This document shows positions 47,306-58,490 of a DNA stretch of 64,000 bases, in pieces. The DNA is taken from assembly GCF_030269925.1 (NCBI RefSeq), contig NC_085110.1:3286001-3350000 (forward strand), given 5' to 3'. Source of the DNA: Bombyx mori (taxonomy: Eukaryota; Arthropoda; Insecta; Lepidoptera; Bombycidae). Numbering within the stretch: the first letter of the stretch is position 1; the number at the start of each line of letters is the position of its first letter. The position numbers and the translations under genes were made by a program. The notes below the pieces were generated by a model, which was not told where the DNA came from, ran no database searches, and saw only the letters and a list, made by a program, of their open reading frames with translations.

Positions 47306-47590
47306 AATTGAGGCCCTCAGCGCAAAAGTGGCCTAACCCAACATTTTTCATAATCATGCTTATAATTATGTATGTATATTACAATTTATTTATTATATAA
47401 TAAATTTTGATGCAAAACCGGCCTATCCATAGTTTCACCGATAGACGTCAGATGGCTTTGTAAACATTATTTTTGCGCGTATTGTTTTTTTGCCTACTGA
47501 AATTCAAATTCATGAAAACTTAAACCTCATTGCTCCATAATAACTACGATAGGCTTAGGCCACTTTTGCGCTGATGGCCTCAATTGATCT
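47306..47590. mobile_element. MITE with about 31-bp inverted repeats
   Basis: Left aattgaggccctcagcgcaa then aagtggcctaa. The right arm is its reverse complement (about 47553-47583) with one mismatch. AATT is present at both outer edges. The middle is AT-rich and non-coding. Confidence 0.7.
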
Positions 47591-47654
47591 AATATAGACA
47601 AAAACTAACAAATAAGTATGTATGGAAGGCTTGTTCCAATACAACCTATTGCTT

Positions 47655-47869
47655 CAATCTATCTTTATATATAAAAATGAATTGCTGTTCGTTAGTCTCA
47701 CTAAAACTCGAAAAAGGCTGGATCGATTCGAATTTAATAAAAATAACAATTTTGTTTTTCCTTTGATGGGGACACGGATCGGACGGATTCCTTTTGTTTG
47801 TTTTAAGTTTATTTTATACAAAAGTTTATTTATCGATTGAGGTAATACGAAGTTCGCTGGGTCAGCTAG
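47655..47869 (+). mobile_element. Non-autonomous Helitron, family 2
   Basis: atgaattgctgttcgttagt, cggacggattccttttgttt, 3' end gttcgctgggtcagctag then T. Confidence 0.7.
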
Positions 47870-48850
47870 TTGTATTTATAATTATACATTTATAATTATA
47901 TTAATTATGTATTATATTTATTGTATTATTATATCAACTGTATATACTTTATTTATAGATAGCCAATGATAAAATACAATGGGTATGTATCAATTTAAAT
48001 AAGATATTCTAATCTGATCACGGAATTTACGTTAAATTGACATGACTGACAACTCTGACAGAGAACTTAAATCCGTACGTGTCAAGAAAATGTCTGTTGT
48101 CTAATAATCCTAGTTGTTATAGCGTTACCTACGTTACATTTATTTTTATATTTGTTATTAGAAATAAACGTTCGCTGGAATCGAATTGAGTCCCGAGAAC
48201 AGATTGACAAGATTGGGATCGAGCCAAAAGAGTTCCCGAAAAAACTATTTTTCGCGCGACCAATATTCCTCCATCCAAATATTCGTCCAATATATTAGGT
48301 ACATCTGACGCAAATTCTGAATAAATTCAAAATAAATACTTTTCAGAAGTTTAAAAAAAAACAACTAGGTACTTCCAATAATTGTGAAACCATTTAAATA
48401 AAAAATGCTCGGTTTTCATAATTAAATAAATCATCTAAACGCATTCAATTCAGAAAATATTTGAATATTTTTAGTGAATTCAATGGCGCTATTTAAAAAT
48501 TACCAATCACCAATAGTAGCTTAGTTAAATTATCTATATTTCTTATTAGATAGGGAAGCAAGGCTGACATAGTTTAGTAGCTTCTCTCCTGTGTTTGGCT
48601 AATAACATAACCAAAAAATACAATATGTCAATTGAATTAAGATGTTAAGGTGTCAGTGATTATGGTTCAATTTCAACCTGACAACGTTGCTAGCTCTAAC
48701 AAAATCGGTTGATACTTTTTCGAATGATGCGATGTGAATAGTGCTTTATTTATATATTAAAAAAAACGTCAAGATAAAAACAATATTATTAAAAGTCATT
48801 TAGTCAGATAACATTGTGAATGTATACGATTATTTTGCTCAGTTTATCAG
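47870..48850. other. AT-rich stretch, nothing recognised
   Basis: No repeat or exon supported. Confidence 0.45.
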
Positions 48851-48852
48851 TC

Positions 48853-48924
48853 GGTTCCATGGTGTAATGGTTAGCACTCTGGACTCTGAATCCAGCGATC
48901 CGAGTTCAAATCTCGGTGGAACCT
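48853..48924 (+). tRNA. tRNA-Gln (anticodon CTG)
   Basis: 72 nt. It differs from the TTG genes here only in the anticodon loop (ctctgaa versus ctttgaa). Normal pairing in all stems. Downstream gatctttt gives a T-run terminator. Confidence 0.97.
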
Positions 48925-48929
48925 GATCT

Positions 48930-49540
48930 TTTGGTGTTTTTTTCCTTTTTGCGAAACACTACATTCATTTAATTATATTATATTAAGCAGTAGTAAATAT
49001 AATTCATCAGTTTTCATTAGCTTACTATTATTTTTTTATTTCAATGTACACACTATCAAGTAAAATAAAACCGTAATGTCATATGTAATATCGCTTTAAG
49101 TCGTCTCCTAAATTAACACTACAATAATAGTTAACTTCTAATACAACATAACGGAACCACAAACAACCAATGCTAGTCCATTTGCGATATGTTTTACTTT
49201 TAATCCACATTATCTAACAACCAAATTATAAGCACTAAAATGATTACCGTACATTTAGACAGCGCCAGGACCACACCCAACTGAATTAACTGATTAGTTT
49301 AATTAAAAAGCTAACTCTTTTTGCCTTTGGGACCGAATCGAGGGTGTACACGAGGATTAAAAAAATCTATGTCTCTTTGAACAGGTTACACTGTGCATTT
49401 AGTTTTTAACTAGTGTTAAATAAAATTTAAGTCAGCGCCATCTAGTTCTTTACTGAGGAACTTTTAGTGACAAATTCAAATCGCTGCGAACATGTCAGTG
49501 AGAGTGTAAATTTCGTTAATATTATACAATAGTATTCATG
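48930..49540. other. Intergenic or intronic, nothing recognised
   Basis: AT-rich sequence leading into the acceptor at 49553. Confidence 0.4.
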
Positions 49541-49553
49541 CTCTTTTTTCCAG

Positions 49554-49664
49554 CTTTTCGAGAACCAGATGGACGAGCACCAGCTCAACTTCGAGAAGTG
49601 GTTTTTACAGAAACTGCCCGAATACCTAAGAGGGCCAAACAGTTCGCCTCAACAAGAGCACTAA
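49554..49664 (+). CDS. Candidate last coding exon, unrecognised protein
   Basis: Preceded by a strong acceptor (gctcttttttccag, AG 49552-49553). The favoured frame reads LFENQMDEHQLNFEKWFLQK, then LPEYLRGPNSSPQQEH and TAA at 49662-49664. It is GC-rich relative to its flanks, with a charged, amphipathic start likely to form a helix. I do not recognise the family. Two other frames are also open for 24 and about 41 codons, so the frame is a judgement based on composition. Upstream exons would lie to the left; 33536-33602 is the only candidate seen. Confidence 0.5.
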   Translation, partial: LFENQMDEHQLNFEKWFLQKLPEYLRGPNSSPQQEH

Positions 49665-49884
49665 CGACCACGGTGACCTGAGCACACATAATTCAAACCT
49701 ACTATAGATATTTAATACACACTTACTGACTATGTTAATGATTTTTATTAGCTAAGCAGTCAGATTATCTACGATCTGCACAACGAGAAATCGCTACTAT
49801 CACGAAACCCTCTTGGGTTCATTTCTAGCATAATTATCTAAATAATCTAGATTCGCCGCTAACGAATTGAGCTGCATTCGTGAA

Positions 49885-50210
49885 TAATCACGTCATTACG
49901 GATCCTCCCGATCCATTAACGGTGCTTTTAGGTACCTCAAGTACCGGTCACCGTCCTCGCCGAACCCGTCCATTGCGACGAAGGGCTCGGCGAGTAAATT
50001 ATCCCATAGACTCAGCCCACTGAGTTTCTCGCCGGATCTTCTTAGTGGGTCGCGTTTCCGATCCGGATGTAGATTCTGCGAAGCACTGCTCTTGGTTGGG
50101 CCAGTGTTAGCAACACACCCGGTTTGAGCCCCGAGAGCTCACCTAGACGCTAGGATAAAGCCGATAAGCCTCTCAAGGCTATCAGCATAGGTAGAAAATA
50201 AAGTGAATAA
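49885..50210 (+). repeat. Repeat B copy
   Basis: acgtcattacggatcctccc to gctatcagcataggtagaaa. One of the longest plus-oriented copies. Confidence 0.88.
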
Positions 50211-50628
50211 CGAATATAATGATAAAGTATTAATTATTGAATAGTACCCGATACCTCCTTATTGCTTGCAACAGCGCTGAAATATCGGGAATCGTGCAAA
50301 ATAACAACCCGTTGAATAATAACGAACTCTATTTGTTCTGTATTGCCTACTTAAACATAAAAGAATATTATTTACACTACATACCTGATACCGATATAGT
50401 ACCGGTAGTTAAATAATGTTATCAAAACCGTAGGTATTTATATATAGTTTTTGGATTTTTTACAACTATTCTCATTTCGGTTGGCGAATTAAACAAAAGT
50501 TTCATTTGGTATATGTGCCATTAATACTTTACAATCATATTTTATACTTATATATACTTACTTCTAATACTATTACTTAAAATAAAATAAAACTTACTTC
50601 TAATACTTACTTCTAATCTTCGTTCATC
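50210..50628. other. Intergenic, nothing recognised
   Basis: Contains short direct repeats of acttacttctaatac (50566-50620). Confidence 0.45.
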
Positions 50629-50817
50629 GATTTTTTTTTATTGCTTCGATGGGTGGACGAGCCTACAGCCCACCTGGTGTTAAGTGGTTACTGGAACCCA
50701 TAGACATCTACAACGTAAATGGGCCACCCACCTTGAGATATAAGTTCTAAGGATTCAGTATAGTTACAACGGCTGCCCCACCCTTCAAACAAAGCGCATT
50801 GTTGCTTCACGGCAGAC
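50628..50817 (-). repeat. SINE A fragment
   Basis: T run, tgcttcgatgggtggacgag to gttgcttcacggcagac. Confidence 0.85.
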
Positions 50818-51300
50818 TTGTTCTCCTACTGACGTAATCACGTAAAACTATCGTCCCTAAACCGAACTTACACATCACCCAATTATTTATTTAACAGATT
50901 GTCTTCGTATAATCACACATATTTAACCGACGGTCCGAAATATGGTACAACCCGACGTTAACCCTTCAACGACCGATGTTTATCAGCGTAGTACTCACGC
51001 GTCGTACACGTTACCTGTGAATTATTATTTCTGATTAATAAATTGTACGTCCCATGAGATCGTAATGTCACGCTCCCATCAATTATGGAATTTGATGCTT
51101 TTTCATTACAGCCGAATGGTCCCGCGGGACGTGGGGCGGGCTAGGTTAGTTAGGCGGCCGAATTTTATTTCGCGTTTAAATTATTAAGGTTGGTTTTAAT
51201 AGGGTTTAAATTTGGGTTAAGCGACGGCTGTTTGCACCAGGTGTGTCAGCGAAATTTGAGTTTATTTTTGTATCAATATATATAATACCATAATTATACT
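50817..51300. other. Intergenic, nothing recognised
   Basis: No supported feature. Confidence 0.4.
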
Positions 51301-51690
51301 TTTTTTTTTTTCTCCACCTTATCCCACTAGGTAGGGTCGGCACAGCTAATCTTTCTCTTCCATTCTCTTCTATCAGCCGTCATCTCAACACTTACTCCTC
51401 TCTCTCTCATATCGTCATTCACACACTCTATCCATGTCTTCTTCGGTCGACCTCTTCTCCCTCTACCTTGCACTACAATTTCCATACATCTCGTAGTCAC
51501 ATGCATCTTCTCTCTACGCATCACATGTCCATACCACGCTAACCGTCCGCTCCTTAATTTGTTGCTTACCGGGGCCACTTTCACACTTCCACTGATATAC
51601 TCATTCTTTATCTTGTCCATTCTTGTCACTCCACACATCCATCTCAACATTCGCATCTCTGCCGCATACACTCGCACATTAAAATCGCAA
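51301..51690 (-). mobile_element. RTE-type LINE 3' end with open ORF2 C-terminus
   Basis: Minus strand, 5'-truncated. An open 116-codon frame (51327-51677) gives the C-terminal region of an RTE-like ORF2: RMLRWMCGVTRMDKIKNEYI, RLAWYGHVMRREK, GRGRRGRPKKTWIECVNDDM, DRREWKRK and CADPT. A short 3' UTR and an A run (T run at 51300-51312) follow. No internal stop, so the insertion is fairly young. The RT and endonuclease domains are absent. Confidence 0.75.
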
Positions 51691-51992
51691 AAATAACAAT
51701 TTAATTAAATGAAAATTACAATCATATTGTTACGAAGTGTTTTATTTTGAATGACAAAAACATAGTTTAATTTTCATAACTTTAGTTCTTTAATTGTATA
51801 AATAAAGCGGTTGCAAGTAACGTAAGCTGTATATTTTGTCAAGAAAATTAAATTAAGTACGTTTATTAATTGACAAATTAACTAAAGTTTTAACAACAAA
51901 AGCGTGTTACGTAATTGAGTAAGCACATGAGAACACGTTAGAACAATAAAAAAAAACATTAATTTAAAATAAATTCCGTTAACAAAATTAGA

Positions 51993-52064
51993 AGGTTCCA
52001 CCGAGATTTGAACTCGGATCGCTGGATTCAAAGTCCAGAGTGCTAACCATTACACCATGGAACC
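51993..52064 (-). tRNA. tRNA-Gln (anticodon TTG)
   Basis: Identical 72-nt gene to those at 12042, 14645 and 18027. Minus-strand downstream tctaattttg gives a short T run. Confidence 0.97.
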
Positions 52065-52069
52065 GTCTA

Positions 52070-52560
52070 TACAGAATGTCAATACTATATAGCATAATAA
52101 ATTTACACAAGTAATAAAAAGAAATATTAAAAAAATCTACACATTGTATTGGATTATACGTCCCTGACAAATCCCGAACCTCAGAACGTCTTCAACAAAT
52201 TTAATATTCTGACCAACCGAGAACCGAAACTGATTTCCGTGATACAGTAATTAAATAATCCGTATTAACTTAATTAAATAATCATGGTTAAATCGTAAAA
52301 ATAATTTTAATTACGTATGTCATAGTCTGCGACGTTTCAATTATTGCCCCGAAAACCGAAGGACATACTTTAGGGACTTTACGAGTATAACTCTGAAATG
52401 AACTAGCAGTGTCAGGAATTGACTTAAATTTTATGACAGATAAGAGCTATGTATGTCGTGTGGCCTAGAATAACACCACCCCACCTTTTCCGTGAGTGTC
52501 GTGGAAATTGACTAGGGGATTCACCGGAGAGTAAGCAGATGTTTTTTCTAGGTATTGCAA
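52070..52560. other. Intergenic, nothing recognised
   Basis: No repeat or exon supported. Confidence 0.4.
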
Positions 52561-52564
52561 CATT

Positions 52565-52880
52565 GTTTTTCCTACCTATGCTGATAGCCTTGAGAAGCTA
52601 TCTCAGCTTCTCCTTTACGCTTAGGTGAGCTCACGGGGCTCAAATCGGAGTGTTGCTAACACTGGCCCTAGCAAGGGCAGTGCTTCGCAGAATCCTACTA
52701 CCGGATCGGAAACGCGACCCAGCTCGACTCAGTGGGCTGTGTCTAGTGGTTAATTTACTCGTCGTGGCTTCCTTCGTCGCAAGCGACGGGTTCGGCGATG
52801 ACGGTGACTGAAACTTGTGGTACCTAAAAGCACCGTTAATGGATCGGGAGGATCCGTAATGACGTGTTTAGGGCATATTG
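52565..52880 (-). repeat. Repeat B copy
   Basis: tttttcctacctatgctgat to gatccgtaatgacgtgttta, with a short deletion around gacccagctcgactcag. Confidence 0.85.
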
Positions 52881-52921
52881 CAACCGCCAATCGTCCTTTA
52901 CTTGTAGTGGTTTACGTATTC

Positions 52922-52990
52922 TGAGCAGACACGGGTAGTTACCACAATCCTACCTATTTCTGCCGTGAAGCAGTCATGCGCTCCAGCTAG
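52922..52990 (+). repeat. SINE A scrap
   Basis: agacacgggtagttaccaca to ctgccgtgaagcagtcatgc. 52990-53480 holds nothing recognised. Confidence 0.55.
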
Positions 52991-53482
52991 GTAAAGTGGT
53001 AGAGCAGTAACCACTTTACCGCTTTGCCTTATAGGCCGTAAGATCGTACAACGAGCAACGAAAAAAAGACATTATATTTTAAAAAAAATATTTGTAGAAG
53101 AAATATTTCCAATCTTTAAAGCCTATAGGCACGATGGTAATATGTTACATATATAAAAGGCGTCAGTATACCTACGTCCTTTTTTTTTTCAAACAATAAC
53201 ACGGTATTCTATGGCAGTGCAATTCTTTACGTACAGTGCTTTAGGAAAGTCATTATTGAATATACACGTGTATGGAATACGTTAACAAAATAATATTGTT
53301 GTTAGTACGGTGACCGTTTCAAAAGTCAACGACCGGGCCGTTACCATTCGAAACGGAAAGGCTGTATTGGAAAATAGACCTTGTTTCAAATTAGTTTTTA
53401 GTTTAAATTCTAAATACGACAGCGTTACTGTGATATGATTTCGGGTCTTCTAATATTGCGGAAGTAGCTAGGACGCAAAGCT

Positions 53483-53757
53483 TCCGTCGCCCAAAACATG
53501 TCTTGTCGGATCTCCCGGATTCACCTGTCCCTCGAGCACCGGTCACCGTCCTCGTTGAACTCTTCGATTACGAGGAAGAGTTCGACAAGCGAACTAACCC
53601 ACAGACACAGCCGACTGAGTTTCTCACCGGATCTTCTCAGCGGGTCGCGATTCCGATCCGGTGGTAGATTCTGCGAAGCACTGCTCTTGTTGGGGCTAGC
53701 ATTAGCAAATTGTCTCAGGTTGAGCCCGTGAGCTCACCTACCCGTCCGGACGTAATG
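53483..53757 (+). repeat. Repeat B copy abutting the LINE
   Basis: ttccgtcgcccaaaacatgt to gagctcacctacccgtccgg. The LINE C poly(A) side begins about 30 bases further. Confidence 0.8.
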
Positions 53758-53786
53758 CAGGTAGGCAGTAAGACAAGCTTAACTAA

Positions 53787-56700
53787 AGTTTTTTTTTTTT
53801 TTTTTTTTATTGCCTTTGTAGGCAGACGGGCATACGGCCCACCTGATGGTGAGTGGTTACCGTCGCCCATGGACTTCAGCAATGCCAGGGGCAGAGCCAA
53901 GCCGCTGCCTACCGCTTAATACTCTCCACAAGCCTCGTTTGAAGAAGGACATGTCATAGCGCTCGGGAAACACCGTGGAGGGGAGCTCATTCCATAGCCG
54001 GATGGTACGTGGCAAAAAAGACCTCTGGAAACGCACTGTGGATGATCGCAGTGGCTCCAGGTAGTATGGATGAACTCTACTCCGGTGGCGGGCGGTGCGA
54101 TGGTAAAAACGAGATGCTGGTATCATCTCGAACAATTCCTCAGAGCACTCCCCATGGAACATACGGTACAAAATACAGAGGGAACCGAAGTCCCTCCGCA
54201 GACCCAGAGGCTCCAAACGATCCGAGAGAATGGGATTATCGACAATCCGAACGGCCCTCCTCTGTATGGAGTCAAATGGAAGAAGCTGGTATTTGGGAGC
54301 CCCGGCCCAGAGATGGGAGCAGTACTCCACGCGAGGCCGGACTTGTGCTTTATAAAGCAAAAGCCTTTGTCCAGGCGTGAAGTACCGCTTCGCTCTGTTG
54401 AGGACTCCCAGCATTTTGGACGCCAACTTGGCTTTGCCTTCCAAATGACTCCGAAACTGGACATCGCTCGAAATGTCGACCCCAAGTATCCCGATACTCT
54501 CGGAAGGTTGCAGGGATACTCCTTGGAATTGCGGCGCCATGACAAAGGGGTCCTTCTTCGCAGTGAACGCGCAAACTTGTGTCTTTATCGGGTTGAATTG
54601 AACCAAGTTCAATTCACCCCATTCGGAGACTCGCCCCAGAGAGCTCTCCACTTCAGACACAAGTTTTGATCGTCTCTCTTGCACCACGCTCCGAGAGAGA
54701 CTCTGATGGCCGATATATCGCGCATCCCCCGTGCTGTCATCCGCATAGCAATGCATGCCATCAATAGACAGCATGTCATTAATATACAGGATGAAAAGCG
54801 TGGGGGAGAGCACCGAACCTTGTGGAACGCCAGCGTTAATGGTCATGGTATCAGAACAGTCACCGTCTACAACGACCGTGATGCTCCGCCCATCCAAAAA
54901 GCTAGCGATCCACTTGCAGAGACCCTCGGGGATTCCGTAAGATGGTAGCTTCGACAGAAGTGCCCTATGCCAGACCCTGTCGAAGGCCTTCGCGATATCA
55001 AGGCTCACAGCAAGAGCCTCGCCCTTGCTCTCCAAGGCTTCAGCCCACCTGTGAGTAAGGTATACAAGAAGATCGCCAGCTGAGCGACCGTGACGGAAAC
55101 CGTACTGTCGGTCACTGATCAGCTGGCGATCCTCCAGATACTTCAGGAGTTGTATATTAATTATTCGCTCCATCACCTTGGAAAGCAAGGAAGTTATCGC
55201 GATAGGCCTATAGCTCGATGGGTCCGACCGGTCACCCTTCTTGGGGATAGGGTGGACGTGGGCAGTCTTCCATGAAGACGGAACCCTGTTAGCGCAATAA
55301 GAGATGCGATACAAACGCGTTAGCGCAGGCGTCAGCTCAGGGGCGCACGTTTTCAGAACTGCAGGGATGCCGTCTGGCCCGCTCGACTTATGGACGTCCA
55401 GGAGTCGGAGTTCCCGCCTGACTGCACACTGTGTAAAGCAGATCTCCGGCAGGGAACTATCACACTGGAGGATGTTCGGTGGTGTGGCACCCCCGTCGTC
55501 CACAGTCGAGTTCGAGGCGAAGAGTTTGACCAGAAGGTCAGCCTTCTCTTTCGCACTATGGGCCAGACTGTCATCGGACTTGCGTAGTGGTGGGAGACTA
55601 GACCTGCAAAAGTTACCTTCTGCAGCTTTGGCGAGTGACCAAAAAGCACGGCTCCCAGAGGGATAGCTCTTCAGTCGCTCGCCAATTCTAGCAACGTGCT
55701 CCGATTTCGCCCTGGCAATAACCTTCTTGTAGGACCTGGAAGCGGCGTTATATTTCCGCCTTTCCTCTGAGATGTTAGGATCCCGACGTCTCCTAGCATC
55801 ATTCCATGCCACGTATGCGGACCGCTTGAGGTGTGCAGCATCCCTGCTGGCATTGTTATACCAGGGTCTGCTGCGACCCCCAACGGGCACTTCAGAGGAG
55901 GGAATAAACAATTCCATCCCCTGGAGCACCACGTCTTTAAGACGGTCCGCACAGACGTCAGGATCAGCAGAGGAAAAGCAGAACCGCCCCCATGGGTAGG
56001 ATGAGTAAAACTCACGCAATCCATCCCAATCTGCTGACAAATACTGCCAAACTCTTCGATACCTGGTCGTCGTTCGATGACTAGGACGAGAGAGTGGTGT
56101 GGCAGCACGGATAAGGCAGTGATCAGACGATCCAAGTGGAGCGTCGACCACCACACTGTATCCGGCTGGATCGGTGGTCAGCAGAAGGTCCAACAGAGAA
56201 GGCTCGTGCCCCTCAATATCTGGGACACGGGTGGGCTGTGTCACCAGCTGGGAGAGGCCGTAGGCCAAGGCGAAATCGTAGGCAGCCCGACCCGGGAGGT
56301 CAGTGGTTCTGGACCCCAACCACTCTTGGTGATGAGCGTTAAAGTCTCCAAGAACCACCACCTCCGCAGATGGGTACTGCTCAAGCACGCGGTTAGTCCC
56401 CTCTTGCACATGCTCTATCAGAGCTGAACCTGCATCACTGCTGTGGGACCTGTACAGGCACGCGTAGACTCGGGTACAGCCCCCGTGATCTACGCGCAGC
56501 CACAAGAGGGACAGGTCCCGTTGTTCGAGGCTTCGTAGACGGCGACAACAGACATCAGCCCGGACGAATACACACACCCCGGCTTTACGCAGGAAGTTGT
56601 GCTCCAATACGTAGCCGGGGTATTCAAGGTACGAAGTATCATCCGGAGCAGATATCTGCGTCTCCTTCAGAAAAAGAAGGGCAGGCTGCGCCGTCTCAAG

Positions 56701-57435
56701 ATGGTGGTGTACGGCGTCGAGGTTACTATGTAGACCCCTTACATTGCTGAAATCCACATTAAATGTGGAATGGGGAGTCGCCGACAAAACCCTTTTCCTT
56801 TTTCGAACTTTCATTTTTTTTATTTGGAGAGTGGGATTGGGCGGGGTAGGATGTTCGAGGCGAAATCGTGACAATACCTGAATAAAGCGCGGAGCACAGT
56901 ACGTGCTCGACCACGGGTTGCGTGAGCGACTGACGCAGGGCATGGAAGGGCCCCCAGTCCACCCTGCGTGCGATCGCCGGGATCCACTCCGGTCTCCGAC
57001 TCCGGCACGACGACCGCACGACAGGATTTTACACCGGTTGGCGGGACAGCTTCCCGGGGCGGAGTTTAGTAGTGACACCCGGGTTCAGGTCCCCAACTGA
57101 CCGGCGGGCGGCGGCGAACACCGTTTCACTGGGTCTCCCTATACCCCCGTCAAACAATCACGTCCCGCGAGCTCACACGCACGTCTGCTCCGCATGTTCC
57201 AGGTATCGCCAAGATTCACCCCCAACAAGGAAGAGGAAAGGGAAGGAATAACACTGGCTCTCCAACCCACACGCCGGAACACAGCTAGGCTATTTGGCGG
57301 CGGACTCTAGTTGGAGGGTGGTCGCCAGCCAGTCGGACAAGTCCTACCACCGATTATGTATTCGGCTCCCGTTTTGCACCACCCAGGGGTCACTTGTAGG
57401 GAATCGCGGGTTAAACCTACGGAAGCGGGAAGCAA
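53787..57435 (-). mobile_element. Nearly full-length non-LTR retrotransposon (LINE C)
   Basis: Minus-strand element of about 3.65 kb. The 3' end is a T run at 53790-53807 preceded on the element strand by the tail aggtgggccgtatgcccgtc ... aaaggcaataaaa, only about 50 bases after the ORF stop. ORF2 fills 57078-53857. About 350 bp of GC-rich 5' UTR-like DNA follows to about 57435, where base composition drops to AT-rich. No ORF1/gag was seen, and no clear target duplication was found, so the 5' boundary is uncertain. The short 3' UTR and A-rich end fit the Jockey/CR1-like group; the exact clade is not decided. Confidence 0.88.
53857..57078 (-). CDS. LINE ORF2: AP-type endonuclease plus reverse transcriptase, intact
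   Basis: 1073 codons without a stop. In order: a basic N-terminal tail (residues 1-105, start uncertain); an exonuclease-endonuclease-phosphatase type endonuclease about 106-325 (E139 in LFLKETQIS, GDFNAHH 244-250, SSDH 317-320), which nicks target DNA; a linker with WYN and basic helices; reverse transcriptase about 560-850 (PIPKKGD, SSYRPIAITS, SLDIAKAFD 692-700, GVPQGSVLSP 750-759, YADD 778-781); and a C-terminal region ending RTIRLWNELP ... GRQRLGSAPGIAEVHGRR. All catalytic residues I can check are present, so the protein could be functional and act in target-primed reverse transcription. The C-terminus is the sequence found in the truncated C copies across the window. A host gene is excluded by the YADD and endonuclease motifs. 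Confidence 0.93.
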   Translation of the reverse strand: MSLLNSAPGSCPANRCKILSCGRRAGVGDRSGSRRSHAGWTGGPSMPCVSRSRNPWSSTYCAPRFIQVLSRFRLEHPTPPNPTLQIKKMKVRKRKRVLSATPHSTFNVDFSNVRGLHSNLDAVHHHLETAQPALLFLKETQISAPDDTSYLEYPGYVLEHNFLRKAGVCVFVRADVCCRRLRSLEQRDLSLLWLRVDHGGCTRVYACLYRSHSSDAGSALIEHVQEGTNRVLEQYPSAEVVVLGDFNAHHQEWLGSRTTDLPGRAAYDFALAYGLSQLVTQPTRVPDIEGHEPSLLDLLLTTDPAGYSVVVDAPLGSSDHCLIRAATPLSRPSHRTTTRYRRVWQYLSADWDGLREFYSSYPWGRFCFSSADPDVCADRLKDVVLQGMELFIPSSEVPVGGRSRPWYNNASRDAAHLKRSAYVAWNDARRRRDPNISEERRKYNAASRSYKKVIARAKSEHVARIGERLKSYPSGSRAFWSLAKAAEGNFCRSSLPPLRKSDDSLAHSAKEKADLLVKLFASNSTVDDGGATPPNILQCDSSLPEICFTQCAVRRELRLLDVHKSSGPDGIPAVLKTCAPELTPALTRLYRISYCANRVPSSWKTAHVHPIPKKGDRSDPSSYRPIAITSLLSKVMERIINIQLLKYLEDRQLISDRQYGFRHGRSAGDLLVYLTHRWAEALESKGEALAVSLDIAKAFDRVWHRALLSKLPSYGIPEGLCKWIASFLDGRSITVVVDGDCSDTMTINAGVPQGSVLSPTLFILYINDMLSIDGMHCYADDSTGDARYIGHQSLSRSVVQERRSKLVSEVESSLGRVSEWGELNLVQFNPIKTQVCAFTAKKDPFVMAPQFQGVSLQPSESIGILGVDISSDVQFRSHLEGKAKLASKMLGVLNRAKRYFTPGQRLLLYKAQVRPRVEYCSHLWAGAPKYQLLPFDSIQRRAVRIVDNPILSDRLEPLGLRRDFGSLCILYRMFHGECSEELFEMIPASRFYHRTARHRSRVHPYYLEPLRSSTVRFQRSFLPRTIRLWNELPSTVFPERYDMSFFKRGLWRVLSGRQRLGSAPGIAEVHGRR

Positions 57436-58260
57436 TCAATAATCGTATAAGGTCGACGCAATAAAATCGTTTACCTTAATTCGGCTAAAGCTGCGAGAGG
57501 TCCGTTGAAAAACGATCCTTAATGCCTTTACAGTAAACAGAAGCTTTTGCAATTCATTTTCTGCGTTAATAGCTGTTTAACGTTCGCGGTTATGACTATC
57601 GTTTGAAAACAGGTTTGATAACTTCGGCGCGTGCCATATCTACACACCTGTGTTAATAAATTAATCACGCATAACATATTTTTAATTGAACGTATGCATG
57701 TATTATTTTAAACGCCAAACTAATTTTATTTTAAAAGCAATATTAAATTTTTTAATTTTAAGCTGCGGTTATTTTCTAATTAATGTGCCGTAAAGTACTC
57801 AAACTATATGAGATCAACTCACTTAGACGCCTCCAGATACACTTTCGTGATAGCTGTGATATATCTTGGCCCCTGACTCTTCTCCTACTTCACTGATGAT
57901 GAGGCGTATTTGAAATACATTTATTTCCGCCGTGTAGCATGAGTTGAAAACCATTAGAAATGAAGAACAAATGAGAATTGAATTTGAGATATCTATGGAC
58001 TTCTTTATACACCAGACTACACAAGACATCGCCAGCCGTCAGCTTGTCTGCGACGACTTTTAATTTATCTTCTGTACAAATACGCCTTTGCTTTTTTATC
58101 GCGAGACTCCGAACTGATGCAATGATCAGAGCCGTCGGTGTTAGTTTAGGAAATGCTACCAACTCTGTACTGTCCAAGAAACGACTACACAGGAAAGTTT
58201 GACACCAAAGGTCCTTGATGGTCGAAGTGCAGGCAATTCTACTGCAACTCCTTCTAATAC
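57435..58260 (-). other. AT-rich stretch with coding-like relic
   Basis: 57890-58315 on the minus strand is open for 141 codons (includes RRSTERKRPLGEFIFQCIRR and SRICTEDKL-type text). Its upstream end matches the relic at 24340-24440. Not a recognised domain; probably an old copy of an unidentified element. Confidence 0.3.
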
Positions 58261-58490
58261 ACTGAAAGATAAACTCACCAAGAGGACGTTTTCGCTCAGT
58301 AGACCGACGTGCCAAATGTTGTTATTCAGAGCTTGTATAGTGCCATATTTTTTTGAAGTGTCTTAATTCCGTTACAGTTTAGTAGATGGTATAGCTATGC
58401 ACCTTGAAGTTCAACTTCTTACCCACTAGGTGAATGGAATGTAATAGCAGAGAAACACTATATTTAGTGTGAAAGACAAGATATATATCT

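Noticed and set aside
54009..56427. Several plus-strand frames of 60-199 codons opposite the LINE ORF2
   Set aside because: They follow from the GC-rich codons of ORF2 on the other strand; no start context or domain.
53787..57435. LTR retrotransposon or endogenous virus
   Set aside because: No LTRs, integrase or protease; endonuclease plus YADD reverse transcriptase and an A-rich tail identify a non-LTR element.
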